DNA of 15,036 nt from JBFJVD01 sp041624375 (GTDB lineage Bacteria; Chloroflexota; Anaerolineae; Anaerolineales; E44-bin32), in contig JBFJVD010000038.1 in NCBI GenBank assembly GCA_041624375.1, positions 1-15,036 of the forward strand, written 5' to 3'. The notes beneath the pieces are model-generated. The model was not told the origin of the DNA and did not search any database. It saw nothing but the letters and a program-made list of their open reading frames with translations. How positions within the stretch are numbered: position 1 is the first letter of the stretch; each line of letters opens with the position of its first letter. Shown in pieces: positions 7,332-14,475 of the stretch. A program made the translations under genes and the position numbers.

Positions 7332-7381
7332 GTGCGCTGAGTGCTGCTGAACCTGAACGTCACGATGACTGGAGGTGGCAG

Positions 7382-7807
7382 ATGCCGGTTCGACAAGCCA
7401 GAGCTGAATGGAATGGATCCCTGCGAGATGGCAGCGGGACGATGAAGATGGAGAACGCAGGTTTCGAGGGTCCGTACTCTTTTTCCTCCCGGTTCGAAGA
7501 GGGGGAGGGAACGAACCCCGAGGAGCTCATCGCGGCCGCGCATGCAGGCTGCTTCTCGATGGCGCTCTCGGCCGGCTTGGGGAAGGCGGGATTCACGCCA
7601 CGCAGCATCCGCACCACGGCATCCGTGCACATGGAGAAGGTCGACGGCGCGAACCGAATCACGCGCATCGAGCTCGACACCGTTGGCGACGTGCCGGAAA
7701 TCGACGCCGCCGCCTTTCAGGAGCATGCTGAGACGGCCAAGAAGAATTGTCCGGTCTCCCAGGCCCTGGCGGCCATTGACATCACACTTAAGGCCAGGCT
7801 GGCCTGA
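7382..7807 (+). CDS. OsmC/Ohr-family peroxidase, OsmC-like
   Basis: The 141-residue length is normal for this family. The two reactive cysteines are present: C57 in NPEELIAAAHAGCFSMAL (residues 45-62) and C123 in AKKNCPVSQAL. The family reduces organic hydroperoxides in the cytoplasm as a homodimer, with active sites at the dimer interface. The NPEEL...HAGCF and NCPVSQ context is typical of OsmC rather than of Ohr. The start ATG 7382 has a strong ribosome site (GGAGG at 7371-7375). A perfect TATAAT and an inverted repeat lie just upstream, consistent with stress-responsive control, although no regulator gene is adjacent. thiI follows 47 nt downstream on the same strand. Confidence 0.92.
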   Translation: MPVRQARAEWNGSLRDGSGTMKMENAGFEGPYSFSSRFEEGEGTNPEELIAAAHAGCFSMALSAGLGKAGFTPRSIRTTASVHMEKVDGANRITRIELDTVGDVPEIDAAAFQEHAETAKKNCPVSQALAAIDITLKARLA

Positions 7808-7854
7808 GCGATCGAGGCTCTCAGCAAGCCGCTGGCGCCCGAAGACCCACCTCG

Positions 7855-9057
7855 ATGCCTACCTACGTCGTTCATTACGCTGAAATTGGTCTGAAAGGTC
7901 GAAACCGATCGGATTTCGAGCTCTGTCTGGCTGAGAACATCCGCACTCAGCATCCGGCAGTGCAAAAGGTGCGGCGACTGCGCGGTCGAATGGTGGTGGA
8001 GGCGGAGGCCGGGATCGACCTGCGGGGTGTGTTTGGGATTGCCTGGTGGGCAGAAGTCGATCAGGTGCCAAGCGACCTGGGCGCCATCCGGGAAGCCGTG
8101 TTGCGGGCGGTCCCGCAAGCTACCACCGATGGCGTGCGAACCTTCGCCATACGCGTGGTTCAGGGAGACCGGGTCTTGGCCATGACCTCTCAAGAGGTCG
8201 AGACGGAACTCGGCGCAGCGGTCCAGGCGGAGATCCCACTCGAAGTCGACTTAAGCGCCCCCGACCTGACAATCTTTGTGGAGATCCTTCGGCGCAATAC
8301 GTTTATCTACACCGAGAAGTTTGGCGGGCCGCGCGGGCTGCCTGTGGGCGCCTCAGGAAAGATGATGGGGCTCTTCTCGGCTGGGATCGATTCAGCTGTG
8401 GCGACCTACCTGATGGCGAAACGCGGCGCGCGGATCGAATTGGTCCATTTTTATGCCCTGCCGAATGGCAAAATTGCACATGAACGAAAGGTCGGCGGAT
8501 TGGCGCGCCGGCTGTTGGCTTACCTGCCGCAGCTGACCATCCACTATCTCCCGTACCATGCATTTCAGCTGGCGACAGCCGATTTGCCGGTTCAGTTGCG
8601 CCGCCAGGAGCTGGTCGTTTTCCGGCGCTTTATGGCCCGCGCTGCCGCCAGGCTGGCCGTTGAGCATGGCGCCCTGGGCCTCTTCAGCGGCGACAACCTG
8701 GGGCAGGTTGCCTCCCAGACCCTGGAGAACCTGGCTGCCGTTGACGCTGCAATCCAGATGCCGCTGTTTCGTCCACTGATTTCTTACGATAAGCAGGAGA
8801 TCATTGACCTTGGCGAGCAACTCGGCATCTTCGAGATCGCCAAGCGTCCCTACAAGGATTGCTGCTCGATCATCGCTCGCCACCCCGCAACCGTCGCCAA
8901 GCCCGATCGAATCGAAGCCATCGAATCCATGATCGGCCTCGAAGAGCTACTGGCTTCTGTCCTCGCTGAGAGGGAGTCGGTGCGCCTCGAATCGGCTGCG
9001 CCGTTGGTCGAGCGATGGCTCGACCCCGAAGACCTGCGTGAGACTGCCGTCCACTAG
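7855..9057 (+). CDS. thiI: tRNA 4-thiouridine / thiamine thiazole sulfurtransferase ThiI (no rhodanese domain)
   Basis: The protein has 400 residues and three parts: an N-terminal ferredoxin-like domain, a THUMP RNA-binding domain (to about residue 165), and a PP-loop ATP-pyrophosphatase domain. The PP-loop reads FSAGIDS (174-180), where most relatives have SGGxDS. A second family signature, LFSGDNLGQVASQTLENL (276-293), and the Cys pair in KDCCSIIARHPAT (C336, C337) are also present. ThiI adenylates U8 of tRNA and inserts sulfur to give 4-thiouridine; some family members also support thiazole synthesis. The E. coli-type C-terminal rhodanese domain is absent, as in Bacillus-type ThiI, so sulfur should come from a cysteine desulfurase encoded elsewhere. 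The ribosome site before ATG 7855 is weak. The gene may be read through from the OsmC promoter. Confidence 0.93.
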   Translation: MPTYVVHYAEIGLKGRNRSDFELCLAENIRTQHPAVQKVRRLRGRMVVEAEAGIDLRGVFGIAWWAEVDQVPSDLGAIREAVLRAVPQATTDGVRTFAIRVVQGDRVLAMTSQEVETELGAAVQAEIPLEVDLSAPDLTIFVEILRRNTFIYTEKFGGPRGLPVGASGKMMGLFSAGIDSAVATYLMAKRGARIELVHFYALPNGKIAHERKVGGLARRLLAYLPQLTIHYLPYHAFQLATADLPVQLRRQELVVFRRFMARAAARLAVEHGALGLFSGDNLGQVASQTLENLAAVDAAIQMPLFRPLISYDKQEIIDLGEQLGIFEIAKRPYKDCCSIIARHPATVAKPDRIEAIESMIGLEELLASVLAERESVRLESAAPLVERWLDPEDLRETAVH

Positions 9058-9650
9058 GCCCGTCGCAGTGGAAGCCAGTAGCCTAGCACCAGCGCAACGA
9101 CAAGCGCAGCCAACCCGGCGAATGTAGCCGCAGTCCAGGGTATCGCGGTCGAACCGCTCGCCAGTGCGCTAAAGCCTATCGAAGCCCCGGCAGCCAGGCC
9201 GCTGAGCAGGCTGACTGTGACCGCCTGAAGGAAGCCGAGGCTCTTCGGGTTGAACGCGGCAGGGAGCGTCTCCTGCCGCCAGCGGAAGGTTCGCTCGAAT
9301 TCAGTACTCGTTCCACCCCAATGCGCCTTCAATTGATTCATCGCCCGAGCGCTCTCCAGCCAAGCCTGCCGTAGCCGAGCGAGCTGCAGGTTGGTGAGCA
9401 CGCCAAACAGGGTAAGAAGCGCAAATGCAAATGCCAGCGCCGTGTTGAGTGGCTGTGGATCGGGCACCGACCGCTGGACGCTGAACAAGCCGGCGATGAA
9501 CGTGCCGAAGGTCAACAGGAAGAACTGTGAACTGCGCGCACGGTCTTCATTCGCCTGGAAGGCGGCTTGCGTGAGATAGTGGAATTCTGCGCTCAGCAGC
9601 GCCTCGGGCAGGTTGCTGGATGCCGATTCCTCGATGCGTTGTGCGCCCAT
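9054..9650 (-). CDS. Predicted four-helix membrane protein of unknown function
   Basis: I do not recognise the family of this 198-residue protein. It has two hydrophobic hairpins: helices at about residues 42-58 and 71-89, then 137-158 and 167-190. A 45-residue basic cytoplasmic stretch joins them, containing ARLRQAWLESARAMNQLKAHW (about 91-111), a probable amphipathic helix. The positive-inside rule places both ends and this linker in the cytoplasm. The layout resembles small two-hairpin families such as RipA or SLATT proteins, but I cannot assign it. The start ATG 9650 is set by GGAGG five nt upstream. The frame stays open to 10349, but that part runs antisense to dprA. Its stop overlaps the thiI stop within one CTAG, so the two genes converge with no space between them. 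Confidence 0.7.
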   Translation of the reverse strand: MGAQRIEESASSNLPEALLSAEFHYLTQAAFQANEDRARSSQFFLLTFGTFIAGLFSVQRSVPDPQPLNTALAFAFALLTLFGVLTNLQLARLRQAWLESARAMNQLKAHWGGTSTEFERTFRWRQETLPAAFNPKSLGFLQAVTVSLLSGLAAGASIGFSALASGSTAIPWTAATFAGLAALVVALVLGYWLPLRRA

Positions 9651-9742
9651 CAGCTCCTCCAGAATGGGGTAGGTATGGCGGATCTTCGCATGGCCCGCTC
9701 CAAGGTGCAACCCCATCCCTTGTGGCTGAAAACTTCGCCGAC

Positions 9743-9772
9743 TTGACATGCCGCGAATCAGCGTGGTATGCT
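9743..9772 (+). promoter_or_regulatory. Strong candidate promoter for the dprA operon
   Basis: A perfect TTGACA (9743-9748) and TATGCT (9767-9772) are 18 nt apart, with a TGG extended -10 element directly before TATGCT. The predicted start near 9779 lies 19 nt before ATG 9798. An in-frame ATG at 9768 falls inside the -10 box, so it cannot be the start of a transcript made from this promoter. Confidence 0.65.
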
Positions 9773-9797
9773 CGGCCGGCTTGAAGAGGGGGATGCA

Positions 9798-10919
9798 ATG
9801 GGGGAAAAACTGAAGTTTTGGATTGGTTTTAATCGAACGCAGGGCATCGGGCCTGTTCGCCTGCGCGCCCTTCTGGATAGGTTTGGGGACATTGAGCGAG
9901 CCTGGAATGCGACTCCGGCGGAATTGCGTTCCTGCGGACTTGACCGGAAGTCTGTGGCTGCGTTGCTGGAGAATCGACGCAGCCTTGATCTCGACCGGGC
10001 GGTGGCCCGAGTCGAACGCGGCGGCATCCAGGTCCTTACCTGGGGAGACAGCGAGTATCCAGACCGGCTGCGCGAGATCCCGGCTCCGCCGCCGGTGCTG
10101 TATGTTAAGGGCCGTTATGTGGAAGCGGATCGCTGGGCTGTCGCCCTTGTGGGTACCCGGCAGCCCACACCCTACGGTCGAGCCGTCGCGCAGGAACTGG
10201 GCGCCTCGCTGGCGACGGCTGGAGTCACGGTGATCTCCGGATTGGCGCGCGGCGTTGATGGACTGGCACACGGCGCCGCCCTGGATAGTGGTGGGCGCAC
10301 GATCGCCGTGTTTGGTTCGGGACTCGACAGAGTTTACCCACCCGAGCACCGGCGGCTGGTGGATGCCATCGGCCAGGCAGGGGTTCTCATGAGCGACTAC
10401 CCGCTCGGGACCGCACCTGAGCCGGGCAATTTTCCGCCACGCAATCGAATTATCTCCGGCCTTTCGCTTGCAGTGGTCGTCATTGAGGCCGGAGAACGGA
10501 GCGGAGCGCTGATCACAGCCGGATTTGCAGCCGATCAGGGGCGTGAAACCTTCGCCCTCCCAGGGCCGATCACCTCCCCGGCGAGTGCGGGCACGAATCG
10601 GCTCATCCGGGACGGCGCAACGCCGCTGCTCTCGGTCGATGACGTCTTGGAATCGTTGGATTTGGAGGTGGCGGCACGCCGCGAAGCAATGAGGAAGGCC
10701 TTGCCGCAGGATCCAGTCGAGCGCAGTGTGCTCGGAGCGCTCTCAGCCCATCCGACGCATGTCGATGAGATTCGCGCCGAACTGTCGCTACCTGCCGCCA
10801 AAGTGGCGGCTTCCCTGGCGTTGCTCGAACTCAAGGGGCTGGCGATGTCCGTCGGCGGGATGCGCTATGTCCGGTCAGTGAGTATCCCTGATCCGGCGGA
10901 GGACCAGGGTCCATCCTGA
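9798..10919 (+). CDS. dprA: DNA-processing protein DprA (Smf)
   Basis: The protein has 373 residues. DprA binds incoming single-stranded DNA in natural transformation, protects it and loads RecA. An N-terminal helix-hairpin-helix region (about residues 15-60, GIGPVRLRALLDRFG) precedes the Rossmann-type DprA core: VALVGTRQPTPYG (115-127), VISGLARGVDGLAHGAAL (145-162), FPPRNRIISGLS (212-223) and ERSGALITAG. A winged-helix domain follows (about 305-360). The start ATG 9798 follows AGAGGGGG, and the ten-residue-longer alternative at 9768 overlaps the promoter. The stop codon shares one base with the next ATG (TGATG), indicating coupled translation with the guanylyltransferase gene. Many genomes carry dprA without demonstrated competence, so transformation ability is not proven. 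Confidence 0.95.
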   Translation: MGEKLKFWIGFNRTQGIGPVRLRALLDRFGDIERAWNATPAELRSCGLDRKSVAALLENRRSLDLDRAVARVERGGIQVLTWGDSEYPDRLREIPAPPPVLYVKGRYVEADRWAVALVGTRQPTPYGRAVAQELGASLATAGVTVISGLARGVDGLAHGAALDSGGRTIAVFGSGLDRVYPPEHRRLVDAIGQAGVLMSDYPLGTAPEPGNFPPRNRIISGLSLAVVVIEAGERSGALITAGFAADQGRETFALPGPITSPASAGTNRLIRDGATPLLSVDDVLESLDLEVAARREAMRKALPQDPVERSVLGALSAHPTHVDEIRAELSLPAAKVAASLALLELKGLAMSVGGMRYVRSVSIPDPAEDQGPS

Positions 10920-12010
10920 TGGAAGATTTCTATGCCGTCATTATGGCCGGAGGGGGCGGAACTCGGCTCTGGCCGCTCTCTCGACGCAGTCGCCCAAAGC
11001 AGCTGCTTCGGCTACTGGGTGATCGCTCGCTCTTCCAGATGGCAGTTGATCGGCTGCTCCCACTCTTGGGCCCGGAACGCATCTATGTGGTGACGGTCGA
11101 ACAACAGGCTGTCCTGCTCCAGGAGCAGGCACCGCAGCTGCCTGCTGAAAACTATCTGCTGGAGCCAGCGCCAAAAGGGACGGCTTCTGTCGTCGGCCTC
11201 GCCGCGGCGGTTCTTCAAGCACAGGATTCTGAATGTGTGATGGCTTGCCTAACGGCCGACCACCTCATTCGCAATGAGGAGGCTTTCCGCAGTTCGCTTC
11301 GTGCTACGTACGAAGTCGCCCGATTGGGCCACCTGGTAACGCTTGGCGTCACGCCGACCTATGCTGCCACCGGCTATGGTTACCTTCAGATGGGCAAATC
11401 ACTTGACCTGGCAGGCGTCAACGCGTTTGAGGTCGCCTCGTTCCGCGAAAAGCCTGATCTGGCAACGGCGCAGGATTATCTGGCGGCAGGAACCTACTTC
11501 TGGAACTCAGGCATGTTCGTTTGGCGAGTCGACGCGGTCCTCCGTGAGATCCGGCGCCAGCTCCCTCAATTGTTCCAGGCCGTCGAAACGCTGGGAACGG
11601 CAGTGCAGGACGGGCAGCTGAATGCCGTGCTCCCCGATGTGTGGCAGGCGCTCACGCCGGAAACGATCGACTATGGGATTATGGAGGACGCGCAGAACGT
11701 GGCGATGATTCCGGCGGATGATCTGGATTGGTGGGACATCGGCGGCTGGGACCGTCTTTTCGAGGTATTTGAAAAAGATCCGGCGGGCAATCTCGTCCTC
11801 GCGCCATCGGCGCTGGCTCTGGAGACGCATGGTAGCCTGCTGTTTCAATCTGCAGGTGAATCGAAGCGGCTGATCGCAGCCTACGGTATCGAAGATTTAA
11901 TTGTCGTCGATATGGATGATGTGCTCTTTCTCTGTCCGCGTGAGCGTGCCGAGGAGGTGCGCGAGCTGGTAAGGAAGCTCGAATCCTCGGACCACACGCG
12001 CTATTTGTGA
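10919..12010 (+). CDS. manC: Mannose-1-phosphate guanylyltransferase
   Basis: The protein has 363 residues. It forms GDP-mannose from mannose-1-phosphate and GTP, supplying mannose for glycans, lipids or compatible solutes. The nucleotidyltransferase signature GGGGTRLWPLSR...PKQ occupies residues 11-28. TADHLI, the FREKPD version of the sugar-binding EKP motif, WNSGMFVW and IDYGIME are also typical. The protein ends after the left-handed helix region, so this is the short form without the fused phosphomannose isomerase domain of long ManC/AlgA enzymes. Its ATG overlaps the dprA stop by one base, and topA begins nine nt after its stop, so all three are almost certainly one transcript. No other sugar-nucleotide gene lies beside it. 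The symbol follows the enzyme class; no orthology test was made. Confidence 0.92.
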   Translation: MEDFYAVIMAGGGGTRLWPLSRRSRPKQLLRLLGDRSLFQMAVDRLLPLLGPERIYVVTVEQQAVLLQEQAPQLPAENYLLEPAPKGTASVVGLAAAVLQAQDSECVMACLTADHLIRNEEAFRSSLRATYEVARLGHLVTLGVTPTYAATGYGYLQMGKSLDLAGVNAFEVASFREKPDLATAQDYLAAGTYFWNSGMFVWRVDAVLREIRRQLPQLFQAVETLGTAVQDGQLNAVLPDVWQALTPETIDYGIMEDAQNVAMIPADDLDWWDIGGWDRLFEVFEKDPAGNLVLAPSALALETHGSLLFQSAGESKRLIAAYGIEDLIVVDMDDVLFLCPRERAEEVRELVRKLESSDHTRYL

Positions 12011-12019
12011 GGAAAGATT

Positions 12020-14356
12020 GTGGAAGCCTATTGTGTGAAGTGCAAGCAGAAACGTCCGATCGACCATCCTGAGCCCACCTTCACGTCGGCCGGGACACCG
12101 GCGACGAAGGGCGTCTGTCCGGTTTGTGGAACTGGGCTCTACCGCATGGGAAAGACGGATGCTCATGAGGGGCTCGAAGCCCCGGAAGTGAAACGCAAGC
12201 CGCGCCGCCGGAAGCGGGAACCCAAGCGTCGCGGTCGTCTGGTCATCGTTGAATCCCCGGCGAAGGCAAGGACCGTGGGCCGATATCTGGGGCCTGACTA
12301 TCGTGTCCGAGCCTCCATCGGCCACGTGCGCGACCTGCTGCGTTCGAAGCTGAGCGTTGACGTGGAGAGCGACTTCGAACCCCGGTATCGGGTACCGAAT
12401 GAGAAGCGTCCGATCGTCAAGGAACTCAAGGACGAAGCGGCAAAAGCCGAGGAGGTCTTCCTCGCCACAGACCCGGATCGAGAGGGGGAAGCTATTGCCT
12501 GGCATCTCCTCGAGGCGGCGGAAATCGAACCGGAGCGGGCACGCCGGGTTGTGTTCCACGAGATCACCCAGCCGGCCATTGAGGAGGCCTTCGATCACCC
12601 ACGCGGGATTGATATGGATCTTGTGGACGCCCAGCAGGCAAGGCGGATCCTGGATCGGCTCGTGGGATACAACATCAGCCCGCTGCTCTGGTCCAAGGTT
12701 CGAAGCCGACTCTCGGCGGGACGCGTGCAGTCGGCAGCGCTTCGACTGATCGTCGACCGCGAGCGCGAAATTCGAGACTTCACGTCCGAGGAGTACTGGT
12801 CACTCGACGGCGAGTTCCTCCAACCCGAAAAACCGCCTTCATTTCGCGCGCTGCTTGTGCGCATCGGCGATGTGAAGCCGGAGCTTGGATCGGAAGAAGA
12901 AGTCAATCGCCTGATGGAGGACCTGAGGCGCGCGTCCTATCAAGTGTCGCTCGTCCGTCGCGGGAGCCGGACACGGAAACCCTCGGCGCCATTCACCACC
13001 AGCACGCTGCAGCAGGATGCGTCGCGCCGGCTGGGATTCAGCACCCGACGCACCATGGCGGTCGCCCAGCAGCTTTACGAGGGGATTGAAGTCGGCGAAG
13101 GTGAGGCCTCCGGCCTGATCACCTATATGCGGACGGACTCCACACAGGTGTCGCGCCAGGCGCAAGAGGAAGCACGGCAGGTGATTCGAACCCGCTATGG
13201 GGCGCGCTACGCGCCGGCACAAGCTCCGAGCTACAGGACGAAGGCGAGGAAGGCTCAGGAGGCGCATGAGGCCATCCGGCCCACAAGCTCGGCCCGAACT
13301 CCCGAGGAACTCGAGCCGCATTTGAGCAAGGAGCAGCTAAAGCTCTATAGCCTGAGTTGGGCCCGATTTCTCGCCTCGCAGATGAGTCCTGCCGAGTATG
13401 ACACCTTGACGATCGAAGTCGCCGGCGCTTCGGCTGACTCCGGTTACACCTTTCGTGTCTCAGCCTCGAGTTTGCGCTTCCCCGGCTTTCTTGAAGTCTA
13501 TGAAGAGATCGGCGCAGAGAATGGGAACCGCAACAGCGAGAAAGAAGCGATCATGGCCTCGCTTCCGGATCTGGCTGAAGGGGATCCAGTTGACCTCGTG
13601 GAGCTGTATCCAGAACAACACTTCACACAGCCGCCGCCGCGGTATTCGGAGGCGGGATTGGTTCGCGCACTTGAAGAGCAAGGCATTGGCAGACCTTCGA
13701 CCTATGCGCCAATCATCACGACCATTCAACAGCGAGGCTATGTTCATCGGCAAAATCGTCGTCTCCATCCGACAGAAATCGGTGAGACGGTGAACGATCT
13801 GCTGGTCGAATTCTTCCCCGAGATCGTCAACCTCGGATTCACGGCAGGGATGGAAGAGGAGCTTGACGAGATCGCCGACGGAGATCTCGCCTGGGTTGAC
13901 GTCATTCGAAGGTTCTATGAGCCTTTTGCCGAGCAGGTCAAGCACGCGGCCGAGGCGATGCCCGAGCTCAAACCCGAACCCGAGACGTTGGATCGGGCTT
14001 GCCCGCAGTGCGGAAATCCGTTGCTGATTCGGCATGGGCGCTTCGGCAAGTTCATCGGTTGCTCAAATTTCCCCGAGTGCCGCCACACCGAACCCTGGTT
14101 GGAGCTGATCGGCGTCGATTGCCCGCAGTGCGGCGGGGATCTCGTTGAGCGCCGCACACGACGAGGACGGGTTTTCTACGGTTGCTCGAACTACCCGGAA
14201 TGTGAATTCACGAGCTGGAAACGACCTGTGGCCAAACCTTGCCCGGACTGCGGGGGGCTCCTGGTCTTTGAGGGGCGCAATTCGCTGAGTTGTATCCGCT
14301 GCGAATCGCGTTTTGAGTCCGGCGAAGTACTCGAATCTGAGGCCGATCTGGCATAG
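12020..14356 (+). CDS. topA: DNA topoisomerase I with an added N-terminal zinc ribbon
   Basis: The protein has 778 residues and relaxes negative supercoils by transient single-strand cleavage. The N-terminus (residues 1-45) is a separate zinc ribbon with C5, C8, C33 and C36, resembling the small family I believe is DUF5679, joined by an Arg/Lys-rich linker. The TOPRIM domain follows, with E78 in VIVESPAKA and D151/D153/E155 in DPDREG. The catalytic tyrosine is Y369 in LITYMRTDST. Other type IA signatures are QARRILDRLVGY and RLSAGRVQSAALRLI. Three C-terminal zinc ribbons have Cys at 661/664/681/687, 701/704/722/728 and 741/744/758/761. The start is GTG 12020, with GAGGA overlapping the preceding stop codon. 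The linker and ribbon are in frame and follow the ribosome site directly, so the extension is very likely translated. Confidence 0.96.
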   Translation: MEAYCVKCKQKRPIDHPEPTFTSAGTPATKGVCPVCGTGLYRMGKTDAHEGLEAPEVKRKPRRRKREPKRRGRLVIVESPAKARTVGRYLGPDYRVRASIGHVRDLLRSKLSVDVESDFEPRYRVPNEKRPIVKELKDEAAKAEEVFLATDPDREGEAIAWHLLEAAEIEPERARRVVFHEITQPAIEEAFDHPRGIDMDLVDAQQARRILDRLVGYNISPLLWSKVRSRLSAGRVQSAALRLIVDREREIRDFTSEEYWSLDGEFLQPEKPPSFRALLVRIGDVKPELGSEEEVNRLMEDLRRASYQVSLVRRGSRTRKPSAPFTTSTLQQDASRRLGFSTRRTMAVAQQLYEGIEVGEGEASGLITYMRTDSTQVSRQAQEEARQVIRTRYGARYAPAQAPSYRTKARKAQEAHEAIRPTSSARTPEELEPHLSKEQLKLYSLSWARFLASQMSPAEYDTLTIEVAGASADSGYTFRVSASSLRFPGFLEVYEEIGAENGNRNSEKEAIMASLPDLAEGDPVDLVELYPEQHFTQPPPRYSEAGLVRALEEQGIGRPSTYAPIITTIQQRGYVHRQNRRLHPTEIGETVNDLLVEFFPEIVNLGFTAGMEEELDEIADGDLAWVDVIRRFYEPFAEQVKHAAEAMPELKPEPETLDRACPQCGNPLLIRHGRFGKFIGCSNFPECRHTEPWLELIGVDCPQCGGDLVERRTRRGRVFYGCSNYPECEFTSWKRPVAKPCPDCGGLLVFEGRNSLSCIRCESRFESGEVLESEADLA

Positions 14357-14374
14357 TTCATGCATCTTCCATAG

Positions 14375-14403
14375 TTGCTTTGGTCATGGGTTGGGTCTAC
14401 AAT
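14375..14403 (+). promoter_or_regulatory. Candidate promoter for the membrane protein gene after topA
   Basis: TTGCTT (14375-14380; 3 of 6 matches) and TACAAT (14398-14403; 5 of 6) are 17 nt apart in the 119-nt gap after topA. The predicted start near 14410 would give a leader of about 66 nt before ATG 14476. No intrinsic terminator is visible after topA, so readthrough is also possible. Confidence 0.4.
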
Positions 14404-14475
14404 CCACTCGTCGATGGACTGCCCCGCCCGGTTTCTTTGTCCGCTCTCGCGACCAGAGTCGGGAAGTGAGGGAGT

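Noticed and set aside
9651..10349. Upstream extension of the minus-strand membrane protein reading frame (431 residues in all)
   Set aside because: This part runs antisense through the well-supported dprA N-terminal region, has no protein-like motifs, and a strong ribosome site at ATG 9650 marks the real start.
11897..12598. Minus-strand frame of 233 residues across the manC/topA junction
   Set aside because: It is antisense to two strongly supported genes and shows no motif.
13995..14310. DNA repeat in the topA 3' end
   Set aside because: The similar stretches come from the repeated zinc ribbons of TopA, which are a normal feature of the protein, not a separate DNA repeat.
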